Notes under the pieces: model-generated
Databases searched by the model: none
What the model was told of the DNA's origin: nothing
The model's input: only the letters and a program-made list of their open reading frames with translations
Assembly: GCF_002266855.1 (NCBI RefSeq)
Contig: NZ_NGJN01000002.1
Span: forward strand, 124,001-188,000
From: Winogradskyella aurantia
Lineage (GTDB): Bacteria; Bacteroidota; Bacteroidia; Flavobacteriales; Flavobacteriaceae
DNA length: 64,000 bases
Reading direction: 5' to 3'
Part shown: piece by piece, positions 33,707 through 42,133 of the stretch
Layout of the letters: the number at the start of each line of letters is the position of its first letter
Numbering within the stretch: position 1 is the stretch's first letter
Made by a program: the position numbers and the translations under genes

Positions 33707-34165
33707 CTATGTTGAAATAATATTAAGTCGACGCACCAATTCTTCAACATTTATAATATGTTCTGTAATTCCAAACACGTCTTTTCTATTTTTTCTAAAA
33801 TCTTTTACAAATTCGGTAAACGCTTCTTCAAGATTTTCGTGGTCGGTCCTAAATTGAGCGGAATGGCCTGCAAAAGGGTTATCTATAAACTCTGTAATGT
33901 AATGTAAATGTTCGTTTGTATTTTTTAATAATGATGCACATTGCTTGTCGACTTTAAGCAAGTTGACTTCAATGTCTAGGACCGAGTCAATATTTTCTTT
34001 TTTTGAGACATACATAAAATAGTTGTCAATAAGCTTATGAAGAAATCTTAAATCGTCTTTATAAAACAATAAATCAGATTTCCAATGTTCTGTAAGAGTG
34101 AATAGCTCTTGCCAATTGGCCGTTTGAATGAAGTTATTTTTCGGTCTGTACCTCAAATCATTCAT
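33707..34165 (-). CDS. Small helical stress-island protein, paralogue C
   Basis: This 152-residue charged helical protein has a pattern similar to paralogues A and B: TANWQELFTLTEHWKSDLLFYKDDLRFLHK-like start, a long helix, a loop, then FRTDHENLEEAFTEFVKDFRK. It is longer and more divergent than the other two, so its relationship is less certain. It is the first gene of the small-protein/pta/ackA operon, driven by the 34238 site. Confidence 0.6.
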   Translation of the reverse strand: MNDLRYRPKNNFIQTANWQELFTLTEHWKSDLLFYKDDLRFLHKLIDNYFMYVSKKENIDSVLDIEVNLLKVDKQCASLLKNTNEHLHYITEFIDNPFAGHSAQFRTDHENLEEAFTEFVKDFRKNRKDVFGITEHIINVEELVRRLNIIST

Positions 34166-34207
34166 TTTTGAATTTTTTTAGATAGTTTATGTTGAAAATT
34201 AGTTTTA

Positions 34208-34251
34208 TAAAAGTAAGGATGCCTTCGCTAAAAAGGAATGATATAAATCAG
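34208..34251 (-). promoter_or_regulatory. Crp/Fnr-type operator and -7 box for the paralogue C - pta - ackA operon
   Basis: ATGATATAAATCAG (34238-34251) with TACTTTTA (34208-34215, minus strand), centres 33 bp apart, matching five of six -7 positions. Confidence 0.68.
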
Positions 34252-34268
34252 TATCAATAAAATAGAAA

Positions 34269-34312
34269 CTGATCAGCATCATTGTGTGAGACCTAAATAG
34301 TATTTAGTTTCA
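34269..34312 (+). promoter_or_regulatory. Second operator-like site before the coiled-coil lipoprotein
   Basis: CTGATCAGCATCAT (34269-34282) has TAGTTTCA (34305-34312) 33 bp away on the plus strand, four of six fixed -7 positions. The start codon is far away (34492), so this is the least certain member. Confidence 0.35.
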
Positions 34313-34491
34313 CAACCCACGAGGATGGCTGCCATTCAAAATAAACCTGTTCTATAGATTTATAAGTAGTAAATGCAACGAAATCGGTTTACGTATTAAA
34401 ATCATTCTCGGGCTAGGCATGATCACACAGTGCAATGGGAGCGAAATCTATAAAGCTTTACAAGAAGGAATAATAATTAAAATTTTATATA

Positions 34492-35175
34492 ATGAACAAG
34501 AAAGAGTATAAAGCAAAAGCGAGCCAAATGATAGATGAGGTATCTGCGAAAATTAACGAATTAAAAGCTAAACAAGCATCTCTTAAGGACGACGTAAAAT
34601 CAAAATATGAAGAGTCTTTGACAGATTTAAAAGCAAAAAGGGTAGACCTCGAGAAAAAATATAAGGATTTAGAAAATGCATCCGACGAGAAATGGGTTGA
34701 GGTAAAACAAGCCTTTTCATCGGCCTCTGACTCGTTTAAAGAGGGATTTAATAAAATTAAAACCTTATTTTCAATGGTAATTATTTTACTTCTAGTCGCT
34801 TCTTGTGGGTCGTCCGACAAGGAGAAAAAGACCACCGCTGAAGACGTGAAGGAAGAAGTAAGGGAAGTTGTAGATGTTTCAAAAGATTATGCAGCAGAAC
34901 AATGGCGTAATTTGAATGAGGAAATTGATGAAGAGATGCAAAATGTCAGCAATGCATATAATGAGCTAAATGACGAGCTTCAAGAAAAGTTCAAGAATAA
35001 GAAGGCTGAATTAGACAAGCAAAGAGAAAAATTACAGGAAAAAATAGAAGCGTTAAATCGATCTACTGAACAAAAGGAAGATGCGTTAGAACGCGAAATA
35101 AAGCAGCTAAAAACCGCTTTGGATAAAAGTTTAAAAGCATTTCAAAAAGAAATGGCTGCAGAAACTGAGTCTTAA
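34492..35175 (+). CDS. Coiled-coil protein joined to a lipoprotein-like second half
   Basis: The 227-residue protein has two parts. Residues 1-92 are a soluble Lys/Glu-rich coiled coil ending KQAFSSASDSFKEGFNKIKT, like small stress coiled-coil proteins. From Met95 a hydrophobic helix and lipobox VASC (Cys105) follow, just as at the start of a lipoprotein, and then a second coiled-coil of about 115 residues. Either two genes fused, or translation also starts at 34774 to make a separate lipoprotein. As one chain it would be a membrane protein with a cytoplasmic and a periplasmic coil. Confidence 0.75.
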   Translation: MNKKEYKAKASQMIDEVSAKINELKAKQASLKDDVKSKYEESLTDLKAKRVDLEKKYKDLENASDEKWVEVKQAFSSASDSFKEGFNKIKTLFSMVIILLLVASCGSSDKEKKTTAEDVKEEVREVVDVSKDYAAEQWRNLNEEIDEEMQNVSNAYNELNDELQEKFKNKKAELDKQREKLQEKIEALNRSTEQKEDALEREIKQLKTALDKSLKAFQKEMAAETES

Positions 35176-35209
35176 TATTAAGAGAAGTTTATTCGGGAAT
35201 TAAATTACA

Positions 35210-35279
35210 AATGTATTTGGTTTTCCAAAAAAGGATAATAGTTCTATCCTTTGCCTTGGTGAATCAAATACATTTTTTT
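35210..35279 (+). terminator. Composite terminator closing the island
   Basis: Outer arms AATGTATTTG (35210-35219) and CAAATACATT (35265-35274) enclose an inner hairpin, AAAGGATA/TATCCTTT. A run of seven T follows. It separates the coiled-coil gene from the nitroreductase. Confidence 0.7.
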
Positions 35280-35378
35280 ATATATGATTTTTTGACTCTA
35301 GGCCTTGTCCCCGCATATGCTATTGGTTTTGGTAATTTTTAACTATAATATTCTTTACTTTTGTAAAAAAAAGAAGCT

Positions 35379-36008
35379 ATGTCTATTATTGAACACCTGC
35401 AGTGGCGGTATGCTACTAAAAAATTCGACACCTCTAAAAACCTTGGTTCTTCGGAACTTTCTGTTTTAAAGGAAGCCTTTAACCTTACGGCCTTGTCTTA
35501 TGGTCTTCAGACCTTGAAAATGGTTATTATTAGTGATAGGGAGACACGCCAAAACCTGGTTGAGGTGGCTTATGGGCAAAAACAGGTGGTTGATGCATCC
35601 CATTTGTTGGTGTTGTGTATTCAGTCCGATATCAATGAAGATGATGTGGAAACCCATTTTGAAACGGTAAAGTCTATTAGACATACACCAGAGCCTGTTT
35701 TAGAACCGTTTAAGAAACAATTAAAATCTACAATTACTAGTATGCCGGAATCTAAAAAAACAGATTGGGCCACAAGACAAGCGTATATTGCTTTAGGAAA
35801 TTTAATGACCGTTTGCGCTGTTGAAGGCATAGACAGTTGCCCTATGGAGGGTTTTATTCCAGAACGCTTAGATACTGTTTTAGGCTTGGACAAATTGGGA
35901 TTAAAATCCGTGCTGTTATTACCTGTAGGATATAGAGCAGAAGATGACCAGTTTGCAAAGTTCAAAAAAGTAAGGCAACCATTGTCTAAAACGATTGTAG
36001 AATTGTAG
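35379..36008 (+). CDS. NAD(P)H-dependent nitroreductase family oxidoreductase
   Basis: This 209-residue FMN-binding protein resembles NfsB/YdgI-like enzymes: start IIEHLQWRYATKKFD, FNLTALSYGLQTLKMVII, then DWATRQAYIALGNLMTVCAVEGIDSCPMEGF and a C-terminal GYRAEDDQFAKFKKVR. It reduces nitro compounds, quinones or flavins in the cytoplasm; the substrate is not predictable. The gene is monocistronic and has no consensus palindrome, so it is probably outside the island regulon. The next gene is 75 bp away. Confidence 0.93.
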   Translation: MSIIEHLQWRYATKKFDTSKNLGSSELSVLKEAFNLTALSYGLQTLKMVIISDRETRQNLVEVAYGQKQVVDASHLLVLCIQSDINEDDVETHFETVKSIRHTPEPVLEPFKKQLKSTITSMPESKKTDWATRQAYIALGNLMTVCAVEGIDSCPMEGFIPERLDTVLGLDKLGLKSVLLLPVGYRAEDDQFAKFKKVRQPLSKTIVEL

Positions 36009-36083
36009 GTGCTTTTATTCAAGAAAACACCTAAAGCCTTATATTTGCTCGTAACCCTATTGATACATTTTAGTTGATTTTTT

Positions 36084-37277
36084 ATGCCAGGATTTGAACT
36101 TTTTAGTGACTTAGAACGAAACGAAGTAAACGATGTCTTAGATAATGGCGTCTTAATGCGTTATGGTTTTGATGGGATGCGCAAAGGGCACTGGAAAGCA
36201 AAATCACTTGAGTCTGAATTGGCAAAAACCTTCAATGTTAATCATGTACAATTGGTGTCTAGCGGTACTGCTGCCGTTTCAGTAGCATTAGCCTCAGCCG
36301 GTGTTGGTGCGGGTGATGAGGTAATTATGCCAACGTTTACATTTGTGGCGAGTTTTGAAGCGATTATGATGCTTGGTGCCATACCTGTTTTAGTGGATAT
36401 AGATGAAACCCTGACACTTGACCCTAAAGCCGTTGAAGCAGCTATTTCTTCAAAAACTAAGGCGGTTATGGTAGTGCAAATGTGCGGTAGTATGGGTCAT
36501 ATGGATGAGTTAAAGGCCATTTGCGATACACATAACTTAATTTTTGTAGAAGATGCCTGTCAGGCTATAGGTGGTACCTACAAAGGACAGGCATTAGGCA
36601 GTATTGCTGATGTAGGTTGTTTCTCATTTGATTTTGTAAAAACCATTACCTGTGGTGAGGGAGGAGCCGTAATTACAAATAATAAGAATTACTACTTAAA
36701 TGCGGATCACTACAGCGATCACGGACATGATCATGTAGGTAAGGATAGGGGAGCAGAGTCGCATCCGTTTTTAGGATATAATTTTAGAATCTCAGAATTG
36801 AACGCCGCTGTTGGATTAGCACAGGTTAAGCGTTTGCCAGAATTTATTGCTATTCAAAAAAAGAATTATTTCATTTTAAGGGAGGCTTTAGCCGAAATTC
36901 CAGAAGTTACCTTTAGGAGGGTTCCTGAAGGCGGTGAGGAGAGTTATGCCTTTCTAAATTTCTTTCTACCCAATCTTGATATTGCACGCAAGGTATCAGA
37001 TGAGTTTAAGTTAAATGGAATTGATGCATGTTTCCATTACTACGATAATAGTTGGCATTATATCCGTAAATGGGAGCATCTTAAAGAACTAAAATCCTTA
37101 TTTCCAATTTCTAAAGACGTCAAAGAAGGGCTGAGCTACTTAAAAACCAAAACCTTTCTGCAGTCTGACGATGTCATTGCCCGAAACTTGTCGTGTCTAA
37201 TCAAATTGTCATGGACTGACAGCGAGGTGAGAGACCGTGCAACTAAAATGGTGCATTGCATTAAAAAATACCTATAG
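36084..37277 (+). CDS. DegT/DnrJ/EryC1/StrS family aminotransferase
   Basis: This 397-residue PLP enzyme transfers an amino group to keto sugars or similar ketones in cell-surface or secondary metabolite pathways. Family signatures are SSGTAAVSVALASAGVGAGDEVIMP, FVEDACQAIGG and the lysine motif CFSFDFVKTITCGEGG (Lys190). The region SDHGHD...SHPFLGYNFRISELNAAVG is also typical. No sugar-synthesis partner is adjacent, so the substrate is unknown. It might act on a sugar of capsule or lipopolysaccharide. Confidence 0.93.
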   Translation: MPGFELFSDLERNEVNDVLDNGVLMRYGFDGMRKGHWKAKSLESELAKTFNVNHVQLVSSGTAAVSVALASAGVGAGDEVIMPTFTFVASFEAIMMLGAIPVLVDIDETLTLDPKAVEAAISSKTKAVMVVQMCGSMGHMDELKAICDTHNLIFVEDACQAIGGTYKGQALGSIADVGCFSFDFVKTITCGEGGAVITNNKNYYLNADHYSDHGHDHVGKDRGAESHPFLGYNFRISELNAAVGLAQVKRLPEFIAIQKKNYFILREALAEIPEVTFRRVPEGGEESYAFLNFFLPNLDIARKVSDEFKLNGIDACFHYYDNSWHYIRKWEHLKELKSLFPISKDVKEGLSYLKTKTFLQSDDVIARNLSCLIKLSWTDSEVRDRATKMVHCIKKYL

Positions 37278-37366
37278 CTTTCCGTAACGTTGTGGTTTAG
37301 TATTATTTAGCCTAGAAATTAGGTAATATCTTTTTCTATGCTTATTTTGTGTAAAAATTGCTTTAT

Positions 37367-38920
37367 ATGAAAGAACTTTACACTAAGGTTATACTCTTTA
37401 TTTTTTGTTTAGGCACTGTTTCAGCACAGGAAATGCCATTAGATTTTTCAGACTCTAACGATACATTTATCCCTTTTGGAGGTAGTTCTTTCTCAACTGC
37501 TTTAGATCCCACGGATAGCTCAAATGAGGTAGGTCAATTTTCTAATAATGGCACTTTATGGGAAGGTTTTTTCATCGATTTGTCTCAACCAGTAAGTGTT
37601 AGTGATATTCAGGAATTGACGCTGTCCTTTTATCAGACAGATGCAAGTCCGCATGACATTCTTCTAAAACTTGAAAATGGTACAGGTCCAGATGTCGAGG
37701 TTTTAGTGAGCACTTCTGGTACGGGTTGGGCTAACGATTTAATCTTCGACTTTGCCAATGCCACCATAAGTGGTACAAATAATACAGTTTCTGCAACAGG
37801 AAATTATTCGAGGCTGACCATTTTTATTGATCCTGGGGTTGTAGCCTCAGGGACCTATTACATTGATGACATTGCCGGTGGATCTGAAGCGGTAGATCCT
37901 AACGAATTAGACGTCATATATACAGATTTGGTCTGGGCTGATGAGTTTGAAACCGATGGGGCGGTCAATCCAGATAATTGGTTCCATCAGACGCAGTTAC
38001 CCGCTGGTGGTGCTTGGTTCAATCAGGAAGAGCAGCATTATACCAATCGTATAGAAAATTCATTTGTAAATAATGGATTTTTAAATATTGTTGCAATTAA
38101 GGAAAGTTTTACAGATCAAGGGGAAACTAAACAATATACCTCAGCTAGATTAAATTCTAAATTTGCCTTTACGTATGGCAGGGTAGATGTGAGAGCAAGA
38201 TTACCTTTTGGTGATGGTACGTGGCCCGCTATATGGACTTTAGGTAAAAATATTAGTGAGGACGGTGCTTACTGGGAAAATCAAGGTTTCGGTACAACGC
38301 CTTGGCCTGCTTGTGGAGAAATAGATATTATGGAGCACGGTTTACATTCGTTAAATGAAGTGAGTGCTGCAGTACATACCCCATCAAGTTTTGGGGCCAC
38401 GGTAAATTCAGCTACTCAACCTTTAGCAGATGTGGCCAATAATTTTCATGTGTATTCCCTAAACTGGTCACCTGACCAAATCACTTTTTTAATTGATGGT
38501 GTAGGGTATTATACCTATAACCCTTCAGTTAAAAACGATGCCACGTGGCCGTTTGATTTAGACCAATATATACTGCTCAATATTGCCATGGGCGGTACAG
38601 CCGGTATGATTGACCCAAATTTTACACAGAGTAGTATGGTTATCGACTATGTTAGAGTTTACCAAAATTCCGGTCTAGGTTTAGATGATGTTTTTGAATC
38701 TCAATTTAACATCTATCCTAATCCGACCAATGATTTATTTAATATTAAAACCAATAAAGTTATTGATGGTGTAGCACTGTACAACAATCTTGGTCAAGTC
38801 ATTTTAGAACGAGATGGCAATGTGCATCAAGTTGGGGTCGGCGATTTTGACAAAGGTATTTATTACCTAAAAATAAGAGCGGAACAACAGGTTGCAACGA
38901 AGAAAATCGTAATCAATTAG
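37367..38920 (+). CDS. Glycoside hydrolase family 16 enzyme with T9SS signal
   Basis: The protein has 517 residues from the ATG at 37367, three codons after another possible start, giving a signal peptide ending VSAQE. It has an N-terminal beta-sandwich of about 160 residues that may bind carbohydrate, a GH16 catalytic domain (about residues 185-435) with the motif GEIDIMEHG containing both catalytic Glu, and a C-terminal type IX sorting domain (FNIYPNPTNDLF ... KKIVIN). It probably hydrolyses laminarin or another beta-1,3-glucan outside the cell. It converges with ribB and the stop codons overlap by 3 bases. Confidence 0.92.
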   Translation: MKELYTKVILFIFCLGTVSAQEMPLDFSDSNDTFIPFGGSSFSTALDPTDSSNEVGQFSNNGTLWEGFFIDLSQPVSVSDIQELTLSFYQTDASPHDILLKLENGTGPDVEVLVSTSGTGWANDLIFDFANATISGTNNTVSATGNYSRLTIFIDPGVVASGTYYIDDIAGGSEAVDPNELDVIYTDLVWADEFETDGAVNPDNWFHQTQLPAGGAWFNQEEQHYTNRIENSFVNNGFLNIVAIKESFTDQGETKQYTSARLNSKFAFTYGRVDVRARLPFGDGTWPAIWTLGKNISEDGAYWENQGFGTTPWPACGEIDIMEHGLHSLNEVSAAVHTPSSFGATVNSATQPLADVANNFHVYSLNWSPDQITFLIDGVGYYTYNPSVKNDATWPFDLDQYILLNIAMGGTAGMIDPNFTQSSMVIDYVRVYQNSGLGLDDVFESQFNIYPNPTNDLFNIKTNKVIDGVALYNNLGQVILERDGNVHQVGVGDFDKGIYYLKIRAEQQVATKKIVIN

Positions 38921-40065
38921 TAATTGATATAATCGACAATTTCCAGGCCATAACCAATCATACCAACGCGTTTGGTTTGAAGACTGTTAGAAATTAATTT
39001 GAGCTTACTGATTTTTAAATCGTGGAGTATCTGGGCACCAATACCAAAGTCCTTGGCATCCATTCCTATTCTTGGTGCTTTGACTAATTCGCCTTCAATC
39101 TGGGCCTCTTTTAAGATTTTAAGTCGAACCAATAAATTCATGGATTCTGCTTGTTGGTTAATAAAAATAATGGCGCCTTTACCTTCCTTATTAATGACGT
39201 TAAACATGTCATCTAATTTCTGGTCTACATTGTTGGTCAAGGTCCCAAGGATATCGTTATTAACCAAAGTAGCATTTACCCTTGTAAGTACAGGTTCGTC
39301 AGAAGTCCATGTGCCTTTGGTAAGTGCAATATGGATTTGATTATTTGTAGTCTGTAAATAAGCCCTCAATCTAAATTTCCCAAAGCGTGTTTCAATGTTG
39401 AAATCCTCTTGTTTATCAATTAAGGAATCAAATTCCATACGATAGGCAACAAGGTCTTCTATAGACACGATTTTTAAATTGAATTTCCTTGCGACTTCAA
39501 CAAGTTGTGGCAGCCTTGCCATAGTACCATCTGCATTCATTATCTCTACGATAACTCCAGCGGGCTCAAAGCCAGCGAGTCGCGCGAAATCTATGGCAGC
39601 TTCAGTATGGCCCGTACGTCGCAATACGCCACCTTCTTTAGCAACCAACGGAAAAATATGCCCTGGTCGTGCCAATTCAAAAGCCTTAGTCTCTTTATTG
39701 ACCAATGCTTGAACTGTTTTTGCCCTATCGCTTGCAGAAATACCTGTGCTAACGCCATTCCCCCTTAAGTCAACAGAGACTGTAAATGCCGTCTCCATAG
39801 GGTCGGTGTTATTTCTAACCATCATATTCAGGTCGAGTTCCTCACAGCGGTGTTCTGTTAATGGTGCACAAATGAGCCCTCTACCATGTGTTGCCATAAA
39901 ATTTATCATCTCTGGCGTAACCATTTCCGCTGCAGCTAAAAAATCGCCTTCATTTTCACGGTTCTCATCATCAACTACAATAATGACCTTACCATTCCTG
40001 ATGTCTTCTATGGCTTCTTCAATAGTATTCAGCTGTATTTTAGAATTCACGGTATTGCTTGTCAT
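38917..40065 (-). CDS. ribB: 3,4-dihydroxy-2-butanone-4-phosphate synthase with degenerate GTP cyclohydrolase II domain
   Basis: This 382-residue riboflavin-pathway enzyme has an N-terminal RibB domain (residues 1-205: VDDENRENEGDFL, HGRGLICAPL, ARPGHIFPLVA, RTGHTEAA) that is intact. The C-terminal domain is shaped like GTP cyclohydrolase II (RNATLVNNDILG, DFGIGAQILHDL), but the three zinc cysteines are missing: the E. coli SECLTG...CDCG region reads VNATLVNNDILGTLTNNVDQ. It should therefore make only the butanone phosphate, and the organism needs a separate RibA. It is last in the lptFG-lolA-ftsK direction. Confidence 0.9.
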   Translation of the reverse strand: MTSNTVNSKIQLNTIEEAIEDIRNGKVIIVVDDENRENEGDFLAAAEMVTPEMINFMATHGRGLICAPLTEHRCEELDLNMMVRNNTDPMETAFTVSVDLRGNGVSTGISASDRAKTVQALVNKETKAFELARPGHIFPLVAKEGGVLRRTGHTEAAIDFARLAGFEPAGVIVEIMNADGTMARLPQLVEVARKFNLKIVSIEDLVAYRMEFDSLIDKQEDFNIETRFGKFRLRAYLQTTNNQIHIALTKGTWTSDEPVLTRVNATLVNNDILGTLTNNVDQKLDDMFNVINKEGKGAIIFINQQAESMNLLVRLKILKEAQIEGELVKAPRIGMDAKDFGIGAQILHDLKISKLKLISNSLQTKRVGMIGYGLEIVDYINY

Positions 40066-40094
40066 AGCTCATTTTTTATTACTGCAAAGATAGC

Positions 40095-42116
40095 CTATTT
40101 TATATTTTGAGAACAACTGTAGTAGAAATCCTGATCAATCTTATTCCTAAGCACTAGATATTTTAAAGGATATAGGGGAAGTGTAAGTACTAAGACTAAA
40201 GGATTTGTGCTCTTGCCCTTTAAATTAACAACCTTGTAAAATCTTGAATAGACAACAGCATCAACAATGACATAAATACCGAAGAAAACAAAGGCTATAA
40301 TACTGAGATTTAAGGAAGCGTTAGCTATTTCAGGTAGCTTATTATTCTTAAAGATAAAATGAAAAACAAGTAATATAATACCGCTGCTATAACTGACCAA
40401 GCTGGTCTTTGAATAATCCTTATAATCTTTGTATAAGGTTTTCGCCTTAAGGAGCATATCTGGTATAGTGAGTCCCTCTTTGCGTAAATTCTCTAAACTT
40501 ATATTTCTATGCAAGAGGTTATGTAGGGCAATTTCTTTAGGTTTTTTATCTAAATCGTATTGGCCTTGCCCTTTAATAACTTGAACCAGTTCTTGTATGG
40601 AATATTTCTTATAGTAATTAAAACTTTTGGTTTCACTTTCAGATAGCTGTAATTTATTTTTTGGGCTGAAAATGCGTTTGAGCGGCACAATAAGAGCATC
40701 AAATTGAAATACGCCTCTGTCATTGGTAGCACGATGGGTGAGGTAAATACTCAATGGAAACATCACCGCAGTAGCTAACCAAGAACCAATAATTGGACTA
40801 AAACTGCCTTTTTCCGCACTATTTTTAGCAAAAATACCGAAGAAATGGTAGGTTAGGAAGAGAACAATAGCTATAACCATTGGTAGCCCAAGGCCTCCCT
40901 TTCTAATTAAAGCACCGAGTGGAGCGCCAACAAAAAATAAGATCACACATGCAAAGGCAAGGACAAATTTATCGTGAAGAACAATCACATGCTTGTTTAG
41001 CCAAATGGCCTTTGTTTCAAAATTACGCTGGTTAGAATCAATAATCTGTAAGGTGCTGTTTGAAGAATTTAGGGCAAGATTCAAGATTTTGGCCTTATCG
41101 TTCGTCCCAAAATTATCGAGGATAGGAATCTTGTCAGCCGCACTATCCATTATATCTGTTGTATCTTTTTTAACCGTGGTGTCCTTTTCAATCGTATTTA
41201 GATTGTCATCTAAAGCATCAAAGGTACTTCTGTTGTACAAGGTTTTAGAAAACCCCTTTAAACTACTGACCTCACTCGTTTCCAAGCTATCTATGGTGTA
41301 CCGTAACTGATTAACGTTTAACATATTGTACCTATCGGTAAATTTTTTGTCTTCTAAATCATCAGAATTCAATATCTCCAAATCCACGTTTAAGGTATAA
41401 GTCTCAAAATTACTTTTGGCATGTGGTTTGTATAAATCCTTTTTTCTATCCTTACCTATGATTTCCTCATAGTAATTGCCGTTGATAAGTTCTAACTGCA
41501 GGACGTTCGAAGTTGGACTGGTCTTCAGTTCACCTTTTTCAGCAATAATGACCTTGTAATTTCCTCGTCTTACAGATGATTTTTCATGGATGACAATACC
41601 TTCTAAAAATTGACCGCGATCACCGGTTTTTTCATCGACCTTAATATTAATGTTTCCAATTTCATTGAACTGATCCTCAGCGATGGCTAAGGCTGGTTTC
41701 TTTTTGGCAATATTACGCCTTAGGTTATAGAAATTATATTCCCCCCAAGGAATAACATTGTTAGCAAAGAAGAAACAGGCAACACCTAAGGCTAGGATAA
41801 ATACAATAAGACTTCGCATGGCACGCTGTAGGGAGATGCCGGTAGATTTCATCGCGGCGAACTCATAGTTTTCAGCAAAGTTTCCAAATACCATTATGGA
41901 GGATAAGAGAACGGTTAAGGGCACGACCAAAGGAATTAACTTGGGCATGTAGTAAATAATGAACTTAGCGGTAACCGAGACATCTAAATCCTTACCTGCC
42001 AATTCAGCAATATAAAGCCAAACACCTTGTAATACAAAGATGAACATGAATATAACGAAGACACTGAAAAAGGTCTTGACGAAGGTGATAAGAATGTACC
42101 TATCTAATATTTTCAC
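40095..42116 (-). CDS. LptF/LptG family permease with long insertion
   Basis: This is an inner-membrane subunit of the lipopolysaccharide export ABC transporter (YjgP/YjgQ family). At 673 residues it is almost twice the usual length. The N-terminal three transmembrane helices and the beta-jellyroll (about 130-250) and C-terminal helices (about 390-490) are typical. An extra C-terminal part, about residues 500-673, adds more hydrophobic helices (SYSSGIILLVFHFIF and SLNLSIIAFVFFGIYVIVDAVVYS). It starts with GTG at 42116. The gene follows lolA by 17 bp, linking LPS and lipoprotein transport. Confidence 0.9.
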   Translation of the reverse strand: MKILDRYILITFVKTFFSVFVIFMFIFVLQGVWLYIAELAGKDLDVSVTAKFIIYYMPKLIPLVVPLTVLLSSIMVFGNFAENYEFAAMKSTGISLQRAMRSLIVFILALGVACFFFANNVIPWGEYNFYNLRRNIAKKKPALAIAEDQFNEIGNINIKVDEKTGDRGQFLEGIVIHEKSSVRRGNYKVIIAEKGELKTSPTSNVLQLELINGNYYEEIIGKDRKKDLYKPHAKSNFETYTLNVDLEILNSDDLEDKKFTDRYNMLNVNQLRYTIDSLETSEVSSLKGFSKTLYNRSTFDALDDNLNTIEKDTTVKKDTTDIMDSAADKIPILDNFGTNDKAKILNLALNSSNSTLQIIDSNQRNFETKAIWLNKHVIVLHDKFVLAFACVILFFVGAPLGALIRKGGLGLPMVIAIVLFLTYHFFGIFAKNSAEKGSFSPIIGSWLATAVMFPLSIYLTHRATNDRGVFQFDALIVPLKRIFSPKNKLQLSESETKSFNYYKKYSIQELVQVIKGQGQYDLDKKPKEIALHNLLHRNISLENLRKEGLTIPDMLLKAKTLYKDYKDYSKTSLVSYSSGIILLVFHFIFKNNKLPEIANASLNLSIIAFVFFGIYVIVDAVVYSRFYKVVNLKGKSTNPLVLVLTLPLYPLKYLVLRNKIDQDFYYSCSQNIK

Positions 42117-42133
42117 GATATGTGTGTTAGGCC

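Larger units (their letters stand above)
34166..34491. other. Intergenic region with two operator-like sites
   Basis: This 326-bp divergent gap holds the 34238 operator for the leftward pta operon and a second TGA-N6-TCA site at 34269 that could face the rightward gene. Nothing else of note was recognised in the remaining 200 bp. Confidence 0.5.
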
